NCBI GenBank assembly: GCA_958439205.1 | Contig: OY288189.1 | Coordinates: 1,999,001-2,063,000, forward strand | DNA: 64,000 nucleotides | Direction of reading: 5' to 3' | Source of the DNA: an uncultured Allorhizobium sp. | GTDB taxonomy: Bacteria; Pseudomonadota; Alphaproteobacteria; Rhizobiales; Rhizobiaceae | Shown: piece by piece, positions 1 through 10,147 of the stretch | Numbering within the stretch: position 1 is the first letter of the stretch | Layout: each line of letters opens with the position of its first letter | The notes under the pieces: model-generated | What the model saw: the letters and a program-made list of their open reading frames with translations, nothing else | What the model was told of the DNA's origin: nothing | Database searches by the model: none | Position numbers and translations under genes: made by a program

Positions 1-1068
<1,068 letters not shown>

Positions 1069-1163
1069 TCAGGGGCGGTGCGGTTCCAGCTTTCAGGCCT
1101 GCCGCGTCTCGCCCTGTTGTTGAAGACCGGCGGTCACGCGCTGGTCGATTCATTTTGCCACTA

Positions 1164-1183
1164 GGCCGCCCGTTTCGGCGGCC
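1164..1183 (-). terminator. GC-rich hairpin between glycosyltransferase and glf
   Basis: A 7-bp perfect stem (1164-1170 with 1177-1183) and a 6-nt loop lie just after the stop of the glycosyltransferase gene. No clear U-run follows on the minus strand, so this may only attenuate transcription or stabilise the RNA end before glf. Confidence 0.4.
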
Positions 1184-1197
1184 CCGTATTCACCGGG

Positions 1198-3249
1198 TCA
1201 GGCGGGCTTTGCAGGCCACAGACGCGTGTCGTGCGGGACCGGATGGAAGGCATGCCAATCGGCGATCCGGTCCTGGTAGCGCTTGCGATAGGCGGCCTCG
1301 TCTTCGAACTCGACTTCCGCCAGCACGACGTCCGTGCCGATCTCGTAATACATCTCCATGTTGGAGAGGTCCGGAACCGGGGTCTCGCCGCGTTCGCGCT
1401 CACCCTGCATCTGCCAGTAAAGCTCTTCGAGGCGACCCACGAGGCGCGGAATGTCACGCAGGGCGCAGGTCTCGCGCTGGGCCTGTATCGAATTGCGGAT
1501 CTGCGCGAGGGCGGCCGGGTCCCTGGCGAGCGCCACCGCCTTGCGGACATATTCGTCCGGGGAGGTGCAGATCAGTTCCGGAACGCCAGCCGACTTCACG
1601 ATGCTGCTGCAGAAACGCGAGGCGAAGCTCTTGCCCGGAACGGTGAGGACGGGGAGCCCCATGGTCAAGGCATCCGATGCCGTCGAATGGGCGCCATAGG
1701 GGAAGGTGTCGAGGAACAGATCCGCGATCGCAATGCGGGCCAGGTGGTTCGGGTTTGCCGCCTTGGGCGCGAAATAGATCCGGGCAGGGTCGACGCCGGC
1801 AGAGGTCGCCAGCTCGCGCAGGCGCTGGTTCACCACATCCGATCCGCCAAGCAGCCAGAGCACGCTGCCAGGCGTCGCCGTCAGGATGGCCATCCAGCGG
1901 GTAAACACGCCGGCGGTGATCTTCTGCATGCCGTTGAAGCAGGCGAAGACGAAGGCGTCTTCAGGCAGGCCGGCTTCCGTGCGCGTCGGGCGCGGGCCGA
2001 TCAGACGCTTGCGGTCGACCGGCTGGTTGCAGGGAATGTGGAGGACCTTTTCGGTGTAGTAGAGCTCGTTGCCCGGCGGAATGATCTGCTCGTCGGCGAT
2101 GATGTACTGGTGCACCGGGCTCGCCATCGTGCCCGGATAACCGCAGAAGTTCACGATCACAGGGGCCGGGCGGTAGGAGAAGATCTTGGTGCGGGCAAGC
2201 TTGGTATAGCCGTTAACGTCGATCAGGACATCGATCTCGTCGGCCATGATCAGCTTGGCTGCCTCAAGGTCCGACATCGCAGTGACATCACGCCAGACGT
2301 CGATCACGGCCTTCATCCGGTTCTGCGTCGCGTCATTGGTGCGGGCATCGCCGATATAATAGGCGTAGACTTCGACTGACGATTTGTCGTGCAGTTCCAG
2401 AACTTCGCTCAATGCGAAGCCGACGGCGTGATCGCGCAGGTCGGACGAAACGTAACCGATGCGGAGCCGCTGACCGGTGCCGACCTTCTTGCGGGGTTCC
2501 AGCCTGTTGAGATGAGCCGGATCCGGACGACCCGCAAGCATCTTGAAGTAACGAGCGGCCTTGGCCATCTGGTAGAGCGGATCGTCGGAATAGCAGGCGA
2601 GGGGAAGCGGCGAGATCGAGTCCAGCATCTGCTTCTTGGTGACGTATTCCGATGCCTGGACGACGGGCCACTTGCACTGATGCTGGCGGACCGAAATCCA
2701 GTGCTGGCCGGCTTCCGGCTTGTCGGGGCGTAGCTCGATCGCTTGCCAGAGGGCCGTCTCCGCATCCGCATAGAGGCTGGCGCCTTCCATCACGCGGCCG
2801 ATATGCTGCAGGGCCATCAGTCGATGCACCGACTTGTCCGGGGTGATTTCCGATGTCTGCTCGACGTAGCTGCGCCACTGCTGGATCGCCAGTGCGCCGA
2901 GCCCGCAATCCTCATAGGTGCGGCCGAGGTTGATGTGAGCCTGGCCCATCATCGGGGCCGCCCTCAAGGCGGCCTTCAAAGCATTGATCGCACCGGCGGT
3001 GTCGCCGAGCGCCTTCAGGACGACGGAATAGTTGAAGAAGGCAAGATGAAGCAGTGGGCTCTGGTCGTTGAATGCGGTCCAGGTCTTGTAGAGCTCTGCC
3101 GCGAGAGCCGACTGCCCCGAGGCGCCCCAGTGTTCTGCGAGCTGCAGCAACTCAATCAGGGAGAGCTTCTGGTTTCTGGCCTTGTCCATTGCGGCAGCGA
3201 GCTGGGCGTTCTGCTCCGGGGCGAATGCTGTATGTATCACCATCGACAT
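1198..3249 (-). CDS. TPR-containing O-linked GlcNAc transferase-like protein (GT41, SPINDLY family)
   Basis: A cytoplasmic glycosyltransferase of about 683 residues. Residues ~30-240 are tetratricopeptide-like helical repeats, the substrate-recognition arm in this family. Residues ~260-660 match the GT41 catalytic region: RLRIGYVSSDLRDHAVGF (with the His near 275 equivalent to the OGT base), DVNGYTKLART, a GYPGT loop, NGMQKI (Lys near 444, corresponding to the UDP-binding Lys of OGT), SVLWLL, and HSTASDALTMGLP followed by ASR. All main UDP-sugar-binding signatures therefore look intact. I took the ATG at 3247-3249; a GTG one codon upstream and an ATG two codons downstream are alternatives. 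It is divergent from the giant Ser/Thr-rich octapeptide protein, 592 bp away, which makes that protein its likely acceptor (inference). The sugar transferred cannot be read from sequence. Confidence 0.9.
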   Translation of the reverse strand: MSMVIHTAFAPEQNAQLAAAMDKARNQKLSLIELLQLAEHWGASGQSALAAELYKTWTAFNDQSPLLHLAFFNYSVVLKALGDTAGAINALKAALRAAPMMGQAHINLGRTYEDCGLGALAIQQWRSYVEQTSEITPDKSVHRLMALQHIGRVMEGASLYADAETALWQAIELRPDKPEAGQHWISVRQHQCKWPVVQASEYVTKKQMLDSISPLPLACYSDDPLYQMAKAARYFKMLAGRPDPAHLNRLEPRKKVGTGQRLRIGYVSSDLRDHAVGFALSEVLELHDKSSVEVYAYYIGDARTNDATQNRMKAVIDVWRDVTAMSDLEAAKLIMADEIDVLIDVNGYTKLARTKIFSYRPAPVIVNFCGYPGTMASPVHQYIIADEQIIPPGNELYYTEKVLHIPCNQPVDRKRLIGPRPTRTEAGLPEDAFVFACFNGMQKITAGVFTRWMAILTATPGSVLWLLGGSDVVNQRLRELATSAGVDPARIYFAPKAANPNHLARIAIADLFLDTFPYGAHSTASDALTMGLPVLTVPGKSFASRFCSSIVKSAGVPELICTSPDEYVRKAVALARDPAALAQIRNSIQAQRETCALRDIPRLVGRLEELYWQMQGERERGETPVPDLSNMEMYYEIGTDVVLAEVEFEDEAAYRKRYQDRIADWHAFHPVPHDTRLWPAKPA

Positions 3250-3841
3250 CACATCTGTTGTCGGCCATGGGGCTGGCCAGGTTACGTTCCCGCGCGGAGG
3301 CGTCTAGGGAACACCTATTCGGCCTAGCTTGCTTTGGGCTTGCGTTCTGCCGCCCGCTCACATCTTGAAGCTTGCCAAATCACTTCGTCTTGGTGATAGC
3401 ATCGAAGGAAAGTTGCATGTACGTAACTGGCCAACAAGAATAGACGGGTTACTTCCCGCATAGGCTGTTAATAGAAAATTAGAGTGTGCGGCCTAATCAT
3501 TTGGGCAAGACTCGTCTCACCACATTCGTTTGTACACGAATCGGTGAGGCAAGGTGCGTGTCCGGATCGGGATGCGGACCTAGGTGGTGTGGGAAGCAGA
3601 GATTAGCTCTGCTGCATGATGCCCTCTCCAACGCCAGGCTCGGTCGAGCCATGTTTTCCAAAGACTTTCGTCCGTGAGGACACCGTTGTAGGGCGTCAAC
3701 AGACAATCGCCTGAAGACGGATATCAGCCACTTAGGGCGCATTATGCTCCCGGGGTCGAGACGGTGATGCACAGGCTGTGCTCCCCCGATCGGTGGCAAG
3801 GAATGCAACGGCCAACCGCAAACGTTGAAGGCGCGCGTCAA
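3250..3841. other. Divergent intergenic region between glycosyltransferase and octapeptide-repeat gene
   Basis: A stretch of 592 bp must hold both divergent promoters. The part near 3360-3490 is visibly more AT-rich than the surroundings. A small dyad (ATCAC at 3379-3383 and GTGAT at 3393-3397, 9-bp spacer) is visible but weak. Open frames on both strands here lack a recognisable product. No strong promoter consensus or RNA gene was recognised. Confidence 0.5.
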
Positions 3842-6800
3842 ATGACTTCGATTATCTCTTCTTTGAGCATCAACCAGATCAAAACGCTGTCTACCGCGAC
3901 GATCGCCAACTTCACGAGCTCCGACATTGCCGCACTGAGCACAGCTCAGGTTGCGGCTCTTTCTTCGACTCAGATCGGCGCGTTGCAGACCGACGACTTC
4001 GACGGCCTCAGCTCCAGCCAGCTCGGTGCGATCTCGAGCGTCGCCGCTCGTGGACTCACAGTTGACCAGCTCGCAGTCATCGATAGCGCCAAGATGTCCG
4101 GCCTCAACAGCCGCCAGCTCGGAGCATTGACGTCCACGCAGGTCGCTGCACTGACCTCTGACCAGTTCGAAGCGCTCTCCACCTCGCAGCTTAACGCCAT
4201 CAGCAGCCTGGGTCTGGCCGGCCTCCAGACCGATGACATCGCGACGCTGACCTCCGCAGAACTCTCGGTCCTCAGCACGCGCGCACTGGCTGGCCTCTCG
4301 ACCGGCAGCTTCGCAGCCCTCAACAGCAGCCAGATCTCCGGCCTGACCAGCGGTCAGATCGCCTCGCTCTCGACAGCCGTCATCGCCAATCTGACCTCCA
4401 CGCAGATCGACGGCCTGACCTCGACCCAGATCTCGGCTCTTACCTCGCGCCAGATTTCGGCTCTGTCGTCTGACAATCTCGCGACCTTCTCCACGGAACA
4501 GGTCGTTGCGCTGAACAGCCGCGCTGTTGCAGCCCTCTCTTCCGCACAGGTTTCTGCTCTCTCGAGCACCCAGGTTGGTGTTCTGACCACGAGCCAGCTT
4601 GCAGTCCTCACCTCTTCGGCCGTCCGAGGCCTCGGCGCCGACGATATCGACAGCCTGTCCTCCGACAAGATCGCGGCTCTCGCATCGAAGAGCCTTGCTG
4701 CTCTGTCGACCGACGCATTTGCTTCTCTCGACTCGACCCAGCTGGCTGCATTGACCTCTGCAAAGGTCGGCACTCTGACCACCACGCAGATTGCTTTGCT
4801 GACCTCCGCACAGGCCGATGGCCTGACGTCGACCCAGTTGGCCGGCCTCACCAGCGCTCAGATGAGCGCAATGTCCTCCGATACCCTGGCGTCGCTGACG
4901 ACCGATCAGATCGCAGGTCTCAGCAGCCGGGTTATCGGTTCGCTGACCTCTGCCAAGGTCGCCGCACTCAGCAGCGCTCAGATTGAAGGTCTCTCGACCT
5001 TGCAGCTTGCTGCTCTCAGCTCCACCGCGATCCGCGGTCTGGAAACCGCTGACGTCGCGACCTTCACGTCGACCGAGCTTGCAGCGCTTAACTCCCGTGC
5101 CCTTGCTGCGCTCTCGACTGACAACATTGCAGCTCTCACCTCGGGTCAGCTGACCGCTCTGTCCAGCGGACAGGTTGCTTCGCTGACCACGCAGCAGGTT
5201 GCCGCTCTCGGCAGCGCGCAGCTGACCGGCCTTAGCACAAACCAGGTGGCCGCTCTGAGCTCTGCACAGGTCGTGGCACTTGGAAGCGCCAATGTGGCCT
5301 CCCTGTCGACCACGCAGGTGGCAGCCCTTAGCAGCCGCGCCGTCGGCGCGCTGACGACGTCCCAGCTCGATGCCATGACAACTGGCCAGATCGAGGCCCT
5401 CAGCTCTGCCCAGATCGCAGCTCTGTCCTCCAGCGACCTCGCTGCTCTCTCGTCCGAAGATCTGAACACCTTCACGACCGCCGAGTTTGCAAGCCTGAGC
5501 TCCGCCGCCATCCGCGGCATCACCTCCGCAGTCATCGGCAGCCTGACGACCGACCGAATCGCTGCCCTCAACTCCAAGGCTGTGGCCGCTCTGGAGAGCA
5601 GCCAGGTTGTTGCCCTGACTTCCGCTCAGGTCGCTGCATTGAGCACCGGCCAGATCGGCGCCTTGAGCTCCGCTGCGGTCCGTGCACTCGAAACCGCAGA
5701 TCTCGCGACCTTCGACTCGGCAGACATCGCTGCCCTGCAGTCTCGTTCGCTCGCAGCTCTCACCACCGACAAGTTCGCAACGCTGACTTCGACCCAGCTC
5801 GTCGGTCTGACCTCCGGCCAGATCGCGGCCCTGTCGACATCCATCATCGGGACGCTCGACAGCACGCAGCTCGACGGCTTCACCACCAGCCAGATTGCTT
5901 CTCTGTCCTCCGTCCAGCTTGCTGCACTGACGACAGCTGCCATCGCATCGCTCGACACCGCCCAGCTGGCCGCAATCACCACGCGTGCCATCGGTGCGCT
6001 GAAGTCCGATCAGCTTGGTGCGCTCACTTCGGCCCAGTTCGATGCTCTTTCGACCGGGCAGCTCGCACAGTTGACCTCCACTGCCATCCGCGGCCTCGAC
6101 TCCTCTGCCATCGGAACCCTCAACTCTGCCGAAATCGCAGTCCTGAGCAGCCGCGCAATTGCCGCTCTGTCGACCCAGAACGTCGCCCTGCTCGACTCGG
6201 CCCAGATCTCTGGCCTCACCTCTGCACAGGTAACCGCCCTGACGACCGCGCAGGTTGGCATTCTCGATAGCGATCAGCTGGATGGTCTTGCCAGCGGTCT
6301 CGTCGGCCTGATGTCCAGCGCTCAGGTCAGCGTCCTGACGACTGACGCAGTGGCCTCGCTCTCGACCGATCAGGTCGCTGCCATCAGCAGCCGCGCATTC
6401 GGTGCTCTCAGCTCTGCACAGATCGCAGCAATGACCACCGGCCAGATCGCCGCACTCACGACCAACCAGATCGCTGCACTCTCGAGTGCTGCAGTTGCCG
6501 GCCTCGGTACCGACGACCTCGATACCTTCGCTTCGAGCGACCTTGCTGCTCTGAACTCCAGAGCTCTTGCAGCCCTGTCGACGACGAACATCGCTTCTCT
6601 CGACTCGACGCAGCTTGCGGGCCTGACCACCGGCCAGATGTCTGCAATGACCACTGCCCAGGTCGCGACCCTGGTCAGCACCCAGATCGACGGATTGACG
6701 ACGGCCATTGTGGCCATGCTGTCGAGCTCGCAGATCCGGGCACTGACGACCGATGCCTTGGCCTCGCTTTCCACCGAACAGATCGCTGCGGTGAACACCC

Positions 6801-8977
6801 GCGCAATCGCTGCCCTCGGCTCTGACGCAGTGGCTGCCCTCAGCTCCACCCAGGTTGGGGTCCTCACCACCGGCCAGCTGGCATCGCTGACCAGCGCTGC
6901 GGTCGCCGGTTTGACGAGCGAAGACCTCGACGGTCTGGACTCGGCGGATCTCGCAGTCATGAACTCCCGAGCCATCGCTGCCCTCTCGACGCAGAACATC
7001 GCTTCGCTGGACAGCACGCAGCTTAGCGGTCTGACGACGGCGCAGGTTGCTTCTCTGACCACGGCTCAGCTCGCGGCCCTCGGCTCCGCGCAGATTGACG
7101 GACTGACATCGACGCAGGTCGCAGTCCTCAGCTCAGTACAGATCCAGGCCCTGTCCACCGACAACATCGCCTCGCTCTCCACCGAGCAGGTTGCGGCCCT
7201 GAATTCCCGGGCGGTCGGCGCACTCTCCTCTGGCCAGCTCGATGCACTGAGCACGGCCCAGGTGGCAGCGCTGGTGTCTGGTCAGATTGCAGCCCTGAGC
7301 TCTGCCGATCTGGCAGCCCTCTCCTCCGCTGACATCGCGACCTTCACCACCGACGAAATCGCAGTGATCTCCTCTGCGGCGATCGGCGGCTTGTCGACGG
7401 ATGCCATCGCCGGACTTGGAACTGGTCAGGTCGCTGCCATCTCGAGCCGCGCTCTTGGTTCACTGACCTCGGCGCAGGTCGGTGCCCTCACGACGGCCCA
7501 GTTTGCCGCCCTCTCTACCGCCCAGCTTTCGCAGCTGAGCTCGGCAGCAGTGGCCGGCATCGAGACCGGAGACCTTGCAACGCTCGACTCCGCTGAACTT
7601 GCAGTGCTCCAGACCCGCACGATTGCGGCTCTCAGCTCCGACAAGTTCGCAACTCTGGGCTCGGCACAGCTGAGTGGCCTGACGACCGGCCAGGTGGCCG
7701 CGCTGACGACCGCCCAGCTTGCAACGCTCAACAGCGGGACGATCGCTGGTCTCAGCTCTGCCCAGATCGCGGCGCTGAAGTCCAACCAGATCGCGGCCCT
7801 GTCGACCGACAGTCTCGCGGCTCTGACTTCGGCTCAGCTGCCTGGATTGGCAACGAGCGGTATCGCAAGCCTGTCTTCTGACAAGATTGCGGCACTGACA
7901 TCCGCCCAGTTCGACTATCTCTCGACGGCTCAGCTCGGAGCGATCAGCTCCGCCGGTATCGCCGGTCTGACGACTGAGGACATTGCGACCTTCGCTCCGA
8001 CGGATCTCGCAGCCCTCAGCCCGAAGGCACTGGCCGCCATGTCGACCACGAACTTTGCGGCTCTCGGGTCTGCACAGCTCGCCGGCATGACCAGCAGCCA
8101 GATGGCCGCACTGACAACGGCGCAAATCGCGGTCCTGTCCACCGATGATATCGGCGGCCTCACCACGGGTCAGATTGGCGCCATGACGAGCGCACAGCTC
8201 GGGGCACTGTCGACACAGAACCTGGCAACCTTCACGACCAGCCAGATTGGGGCGATCGGTACCCGGGTCCTGTCCAGCCTGAATTCAGGTCAGGTGACGG
8301 CACTGACGTCGGCGCAGGTCGAGGCTCTCTCGAGCGGTCAGCTGACAGCCTTGAGCTCGGCAGCGATTGCCGGTCTTGAGACCGAGGACATGGCGACCTT
8401 CACGTCGACCGAACTCGCCTTGCTGAACACGAAGACGATTGCCGCCCTTTCGACAGGCAACTTCGCTCAGCTCACCTCGACGCAGCTTGCAGGCTTGACC
8501 CCAGGCCAGGTCGCAGGTCTCACATCGAGCCAGATCGGTGGTCTGACTTCGACCCAGATCGACGGTCTCTCGACGACCCAGATCGCGGCCCTGACGACTG
8601 CCCAGGCGGCGAGCCTCTCGACCGCTGGTCTGGTGTCCTTCTCGACCGATCAGGTTGCGGCACTGAGCTCTAAGGTCGTCGGCTCGCTGTCGACCGATCA
8701 GCTGGTGGCCATGACCACGGGTCAGATCGAAGCTCTCAGCTCGACGCAGGTCGCAGCCCTGAGCTCGACAGCGATCAGCGCCCTTGAAAGCGCGGATCTG
8801 GCTCTGTTCTCGACCGACGACATCGCAGCGATCAAGACCTCTGCCATCGCCGGCCTCTCGACCGACGATATCAGCAACCTGACCTCTCAGCAGGCGCAGG
8901 CTGTTACCACGGCTCAGGTTCAGGCAATGAACAGCGACCAGGTCGCGGCCATCATCGCCAAGTACCAGTCGATCTAA
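3842..8977 (+). CDS. Giant octapeptide-repeat protein, Ser/Thr-rich, 213 consecutive octads
   Basis: I do not recognise an established family. The product is 1711 residues: a 5-residue head (MTSII), 213 octads and a 2-residue tail, and 5 + 213x8 + 2 equals the length exactly, so there is no register break. The octad consensus is [AGS]-[AGS]-[LIFM]-[ST]-[ST]-x-[QDE]-[ILV]. A super-repeat of 17 octads (136 residues, 408 bp) begins with an acidic octad such as AGLQTDDI or RGLETADV and has an N-S-R octad at positions 3 and 13. There are ten full units and two 10-octad units. I see no Cys, Trp or His, no signal peptide, no membrane segment and no RTX motif. The start at 3842 was preferred over an in-frame ATG at 3764 because octads begin at once and GAAGG (3827-3831) precedes it. 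The [ST]-x-x-[QDE] pattern resembles helix capping boxes, so a short-helix solenoid is possible, but a beta-solenoid is not excluded. Likely a structural or surface protein; secretion route unknown. Confidence 0.9.
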   Translation: MTSIISSLSINQIKTLSTATIANFTSSDIAALSTAQVAALSSTQIGALQTDDFDGLSSSQLGAISSVAARGLTVDQLAVIDSAKMSGLNSRQLGALTSTQVAALTSDQFEALSTSQLNAISSLGLAGLQTDDIATLTSAELSVLSTRALAGLSTGSFAALNSSQISGLTSGQIASLSTAVIANLTSTQIDGLTSTQISALTSRQISALSSDNLATFSTEQVVALNSRAVAALSSAQVSALSSTQVGVLTTSQLAVLTSSAVRGLGADDIDSLSSDKIAALASKSLAALSTDAFASLDSTQLAALTSAKVGTLTTTQIALLTSAQADGLTSTQLAGLTSAQMSAMSSDTLASLTTDQIAGLSSRVIGSLTSAKVAALSSAQIEGLSTLQLAALSSTAIRGLETADVATFTSTELAALNSRALAALSTDNIAALTSGQLTALSSGQVASLTTQQVAALGSAQLTGLSTNQVAALSSAQVVALGSANVASLSTTQVAALSSRAVGALTTSQLDAMTTGQIEALSSAQIAALSSSDLAALSSEDLNTFTTAEFASLSSAAIRGITSAVIGSLTTDRIAALNSKAVAALESSQVVALTSAQVAALSTGQIGALSSAAVRALETADLATFDSADIAALQSRSLAALTTDKFATLTSTQLVGLTSGQIAALSTSIIGTLDSTQLDGFTTSQIASLSSVQLAALTTAAIASLDTAQLAAITTRAIGALKSDQLGALTSAQFDALSTGQLAQLTSTAIRGLDSSAIGTLNSAEIAVLSSRAIAALSTQNVALLDSAQISGLTSAQVTALTTAQVGILDSDQLDGLASGLVGLMSSAQVSVLTTDAVASLSTDQVAAISSRAFGALSSAQIAAMTTGQIAALTTNQIAALSSAAVAGLGTDDLDTFASSDLAALNSRALAALSTTNIASLDSTQLAGLTTGQMSAMTTAQVATLVSTQIDGLTTAIVAMLSSSQIRALTTDALASLSTEQIAAVNTRAIAALGSDAVAALSSTQVGVLTTGQLASLTSAAVAGLTSEDLDGLDSADLAVMNSRAIAALSTQNIASLDSTQLSGLTTAQVASLTTAQLAALGSAQIDGLTSTQVAVLSSVQIQALSTDNIASLSTEQVAALNSRAVGALSSGQLDALSTAQVAALVSGQIAALSSADLAALSSADIATFTTDEIAVISSAAIGGLSTDAIAGLGTGQVAAISSRALGSLTSAQVGALTTAQFAALSTAQLSQLSSAAVAGIETGDLATLDSAELAVLQTRTIAALSSDKFATLGSAQLSGLTTGQVAALTTAQLATLNSGTIAGLSSAQIAALKSNQIAALSTDSLAALTSAQLPGLATSGIASLSSDKIAALTSAQFDYLSTAQLGAISSAGIAGLTTEDIATFAPTDLAALSPKALAAMSTTNFAALGSAQLAGMTSSQMAALTTAQIAVLSTDDIGGLTTGQIGAMTSAQLGALSTQNLATFTTSQIGAIGTRVLSSLNSGQVTALTSAQVEALSSGQLTALSSAAIAGLETEDMATFTSTELALLNTKTIAALSTGNFAQLTSTQLAGLTPGQVAGLTSSQIGGLTSTQIDGLSTTQIAALTTAQAASLSTAGLVSFSTDQVAALSSKVVGSLSTDQLVAMTTGQIEALSSTQVAALSSTAISALESADLALFSTDDIAAIKTSAIAGLSTDDISNLTSQQAQAVTTAQVQAMNSDQVAAIIAKYQSI
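3887..8968 (+). repeat. Tandem coding repeat: 24-bp octad unit, 408-bp super-repeat
   Basis: The coding sequence repeats every 24 bp (8 residues) and, at higher order, every 408 bp (17 octads). After a lead-in of 15 octads (positions 3-17 of the unit), the order is three full units, one 240-bp unit, four full units, one 240-bp unit, three full units, and a final 8-octad piece. Units differ by many synonymous changes, so the array is not a recent copy-number expansion. Confidence 0.9.
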
Positions 8978-8983
8978 TAGGTA

Positions 8984-9048
8984 GGGGCGCGTCTCGCGCC
9001 CCAACCACCGACACGCTGAAGAGCCCCGCCCTTGCCGGCGGGGTTTTT
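8984..9048 (+). terminator. Double hairpin terminator of the octapeptide-repeat gene
   Basis: Two hairpins follow the TAA stop. The first is a perfect 8-bp stem GGGGCGCG/CGCGCCCC with a 3-nt loop (8984-9002). The second is CCCCGCC/GGCGGGG (9024-9030 with 9037-9043) followed by TTTTT (9044-9048), a textbook intrinsic terminator. Confidence 0.85.
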
Positions 9049-9160
9049 CGTTTGGGCAAAGTTTGTCGCGATCATTTGCTAGCTATGCTCGCCGCTCTCC
9101 ATCAGGTTAGCTCAGCCGAGGTGGGCTTTCGTAGTGCAGAGCCATGCCGCAACAGGAAAA

Positions 9161-9185
9161 CGCCGCCCCAGATCTTGAGGCGGCG
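9161..9185 (-). terminator. Terminator of the BASS transporter operon
   Basis: CGCCGCC at 9161-9167 pairs with GGCGGCG at 9179-9185. The AAAA just left of it (9157-9160) becomes a U-run on the minus strand, placed 47 bp past the stop of the transporter gene. Confidence 0.7.
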
Positions 9186-9231
9186 TCTTCAATTGCGTGG
9201 CTGAATGGCTGTTGCGGAGTATCCCTGGTCC

Positions 9232-10131
9232 TCAGACGCGAACCTTCGCCGCATCCCGTGCCAAGGCCTCTTCCGTCGCGCTGCGTCGATACCAGACGGT
9301 GATGATCGAGGAGGTGATGACAATGAAGAGGCTGTAGAGGATCGGAATGAACAGCACTTCCTGCTGTTGAATGCCGGTGAAGGACAGCGTCACGATCAGC
9401 GCTGCCAGCGGGCCGTTCTGGATGCCGGTTTCGAGGCTGATGGTGCGGGCTCGGTTGCTGTCCTGGCGCAGGCCGCGGGCGAGCCAGTAGCCGAGCAGCA
9501 TGCCGGTCAGGCCGATACCGATCGCGGCGATATAGACGGGGAAGGGGGTGTCGAGCAGCATTTGATAGTTGCGCGGGACCCAGGAGCCGATCAGGAACAG
9601 GATGACGACAACGCCGAGCATCGAGCCGATCATCTCGATCGTGGCGCCGGCATTGGCATTCATCTTGCGCAGGAACATGCCCAGTACCGTGGGGACGAGG
9701 AGAACCACGAGGACCTGGGCGACATTGCCGGCCGGAATGACATAGTCTCCGCCAAGTCCCGCCAGTCCGCTGTAGAAGCTGAGCAGGAAGGGGACCATGA
9801 CGACGGCAACCAGTGTCGAGACCGTTGTCATCATGATCGACAGCGCCAGCACGCCCTTCGAGAAATAGGTGAAAATGTTGCTGGTTGTGCCGCCCGGCAT
9901 GCAGGCGATCAGGATCAGGCCGGCCGCCATTCCAGCGGGAAGGCCGAGGATGACCGCCAGGGCATAGCCCAGAAATGGCATGATCATATACTGGCTCAAA
10001 AGGCCGACCAGAATGCCCTTCGGCTTGCGGAAGGCAATGAAGAAGTCGCGCCAGGTCATCGAGGCGCCCATGCCGAGCATGATCACCATCATCATGATGC
10101 CGAGCAGGGTGGTTTCAAGTTCCGTCAACAT
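9232..10131 (-). CDS. Bile acid:sodium symporter (BASS/SBF) family transporter
   Basis: A 299-residue inner-membrane protein with about nine hydrophobic segments along its length. The motif GLILIACMPGGTTSNIFTY is the conserved SBF-domain core, and SLETGIQNGPLAALI is the second conserved region in the C-terminal half, typical of Na+-coupled carriers of organic anions. It follows the acyl-CoA ligase gene by 16 bp on the same strand, so the two are almost certainly co-transcribed, suggesting import of an organic acid that is then activated with CoA. The actual substrate (bile or steroid acid, keto acid, other) cannot be told from the sequence. Confidence 0.88.
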   Translation of the reverse strand: MLTELETTLLGIMMMVIMLGMGASMTWRDFFIAFRKPKGILVGLLSQYMIMPFLGYALAVILGLPAGMAAGLILIACMPGGTTSNIFTYFSKGVLALSIMMTTVSTLVAVVMVPFLLSFYSGLAGLGGDYVIPAGNVAQVLVVLLVPTVLGMFLRKMNANAGATIEMIGSMLGVVVILFLIGSWVPRNYQMLLDTPFPVYIAAIGIGLTGMLLGYWLARGLRQDSNRARTISLETGIQNGPLAALIVTLSFTGIQQQEVLFIPILYSLFIVITSSIITVWYRRSATEEALARDAAKVRV

Positions 10132-10147
10132 GTGGATTTGCCCTCGC

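Noticed and set aside
3842-8977. Regular repeats considered as a CRISPR array
   Set aside because: The repeat period is 24 bp in a single open frame with no unique spacers and no cas genes.
3970-9004. Long open frames on the minus strand through the octapeptide-repeat gene
   Set aside because: They are produced by the 24-bp codon periodicity of the plus-strand gene; their products are low-complexity mirrors with no independent start signals.
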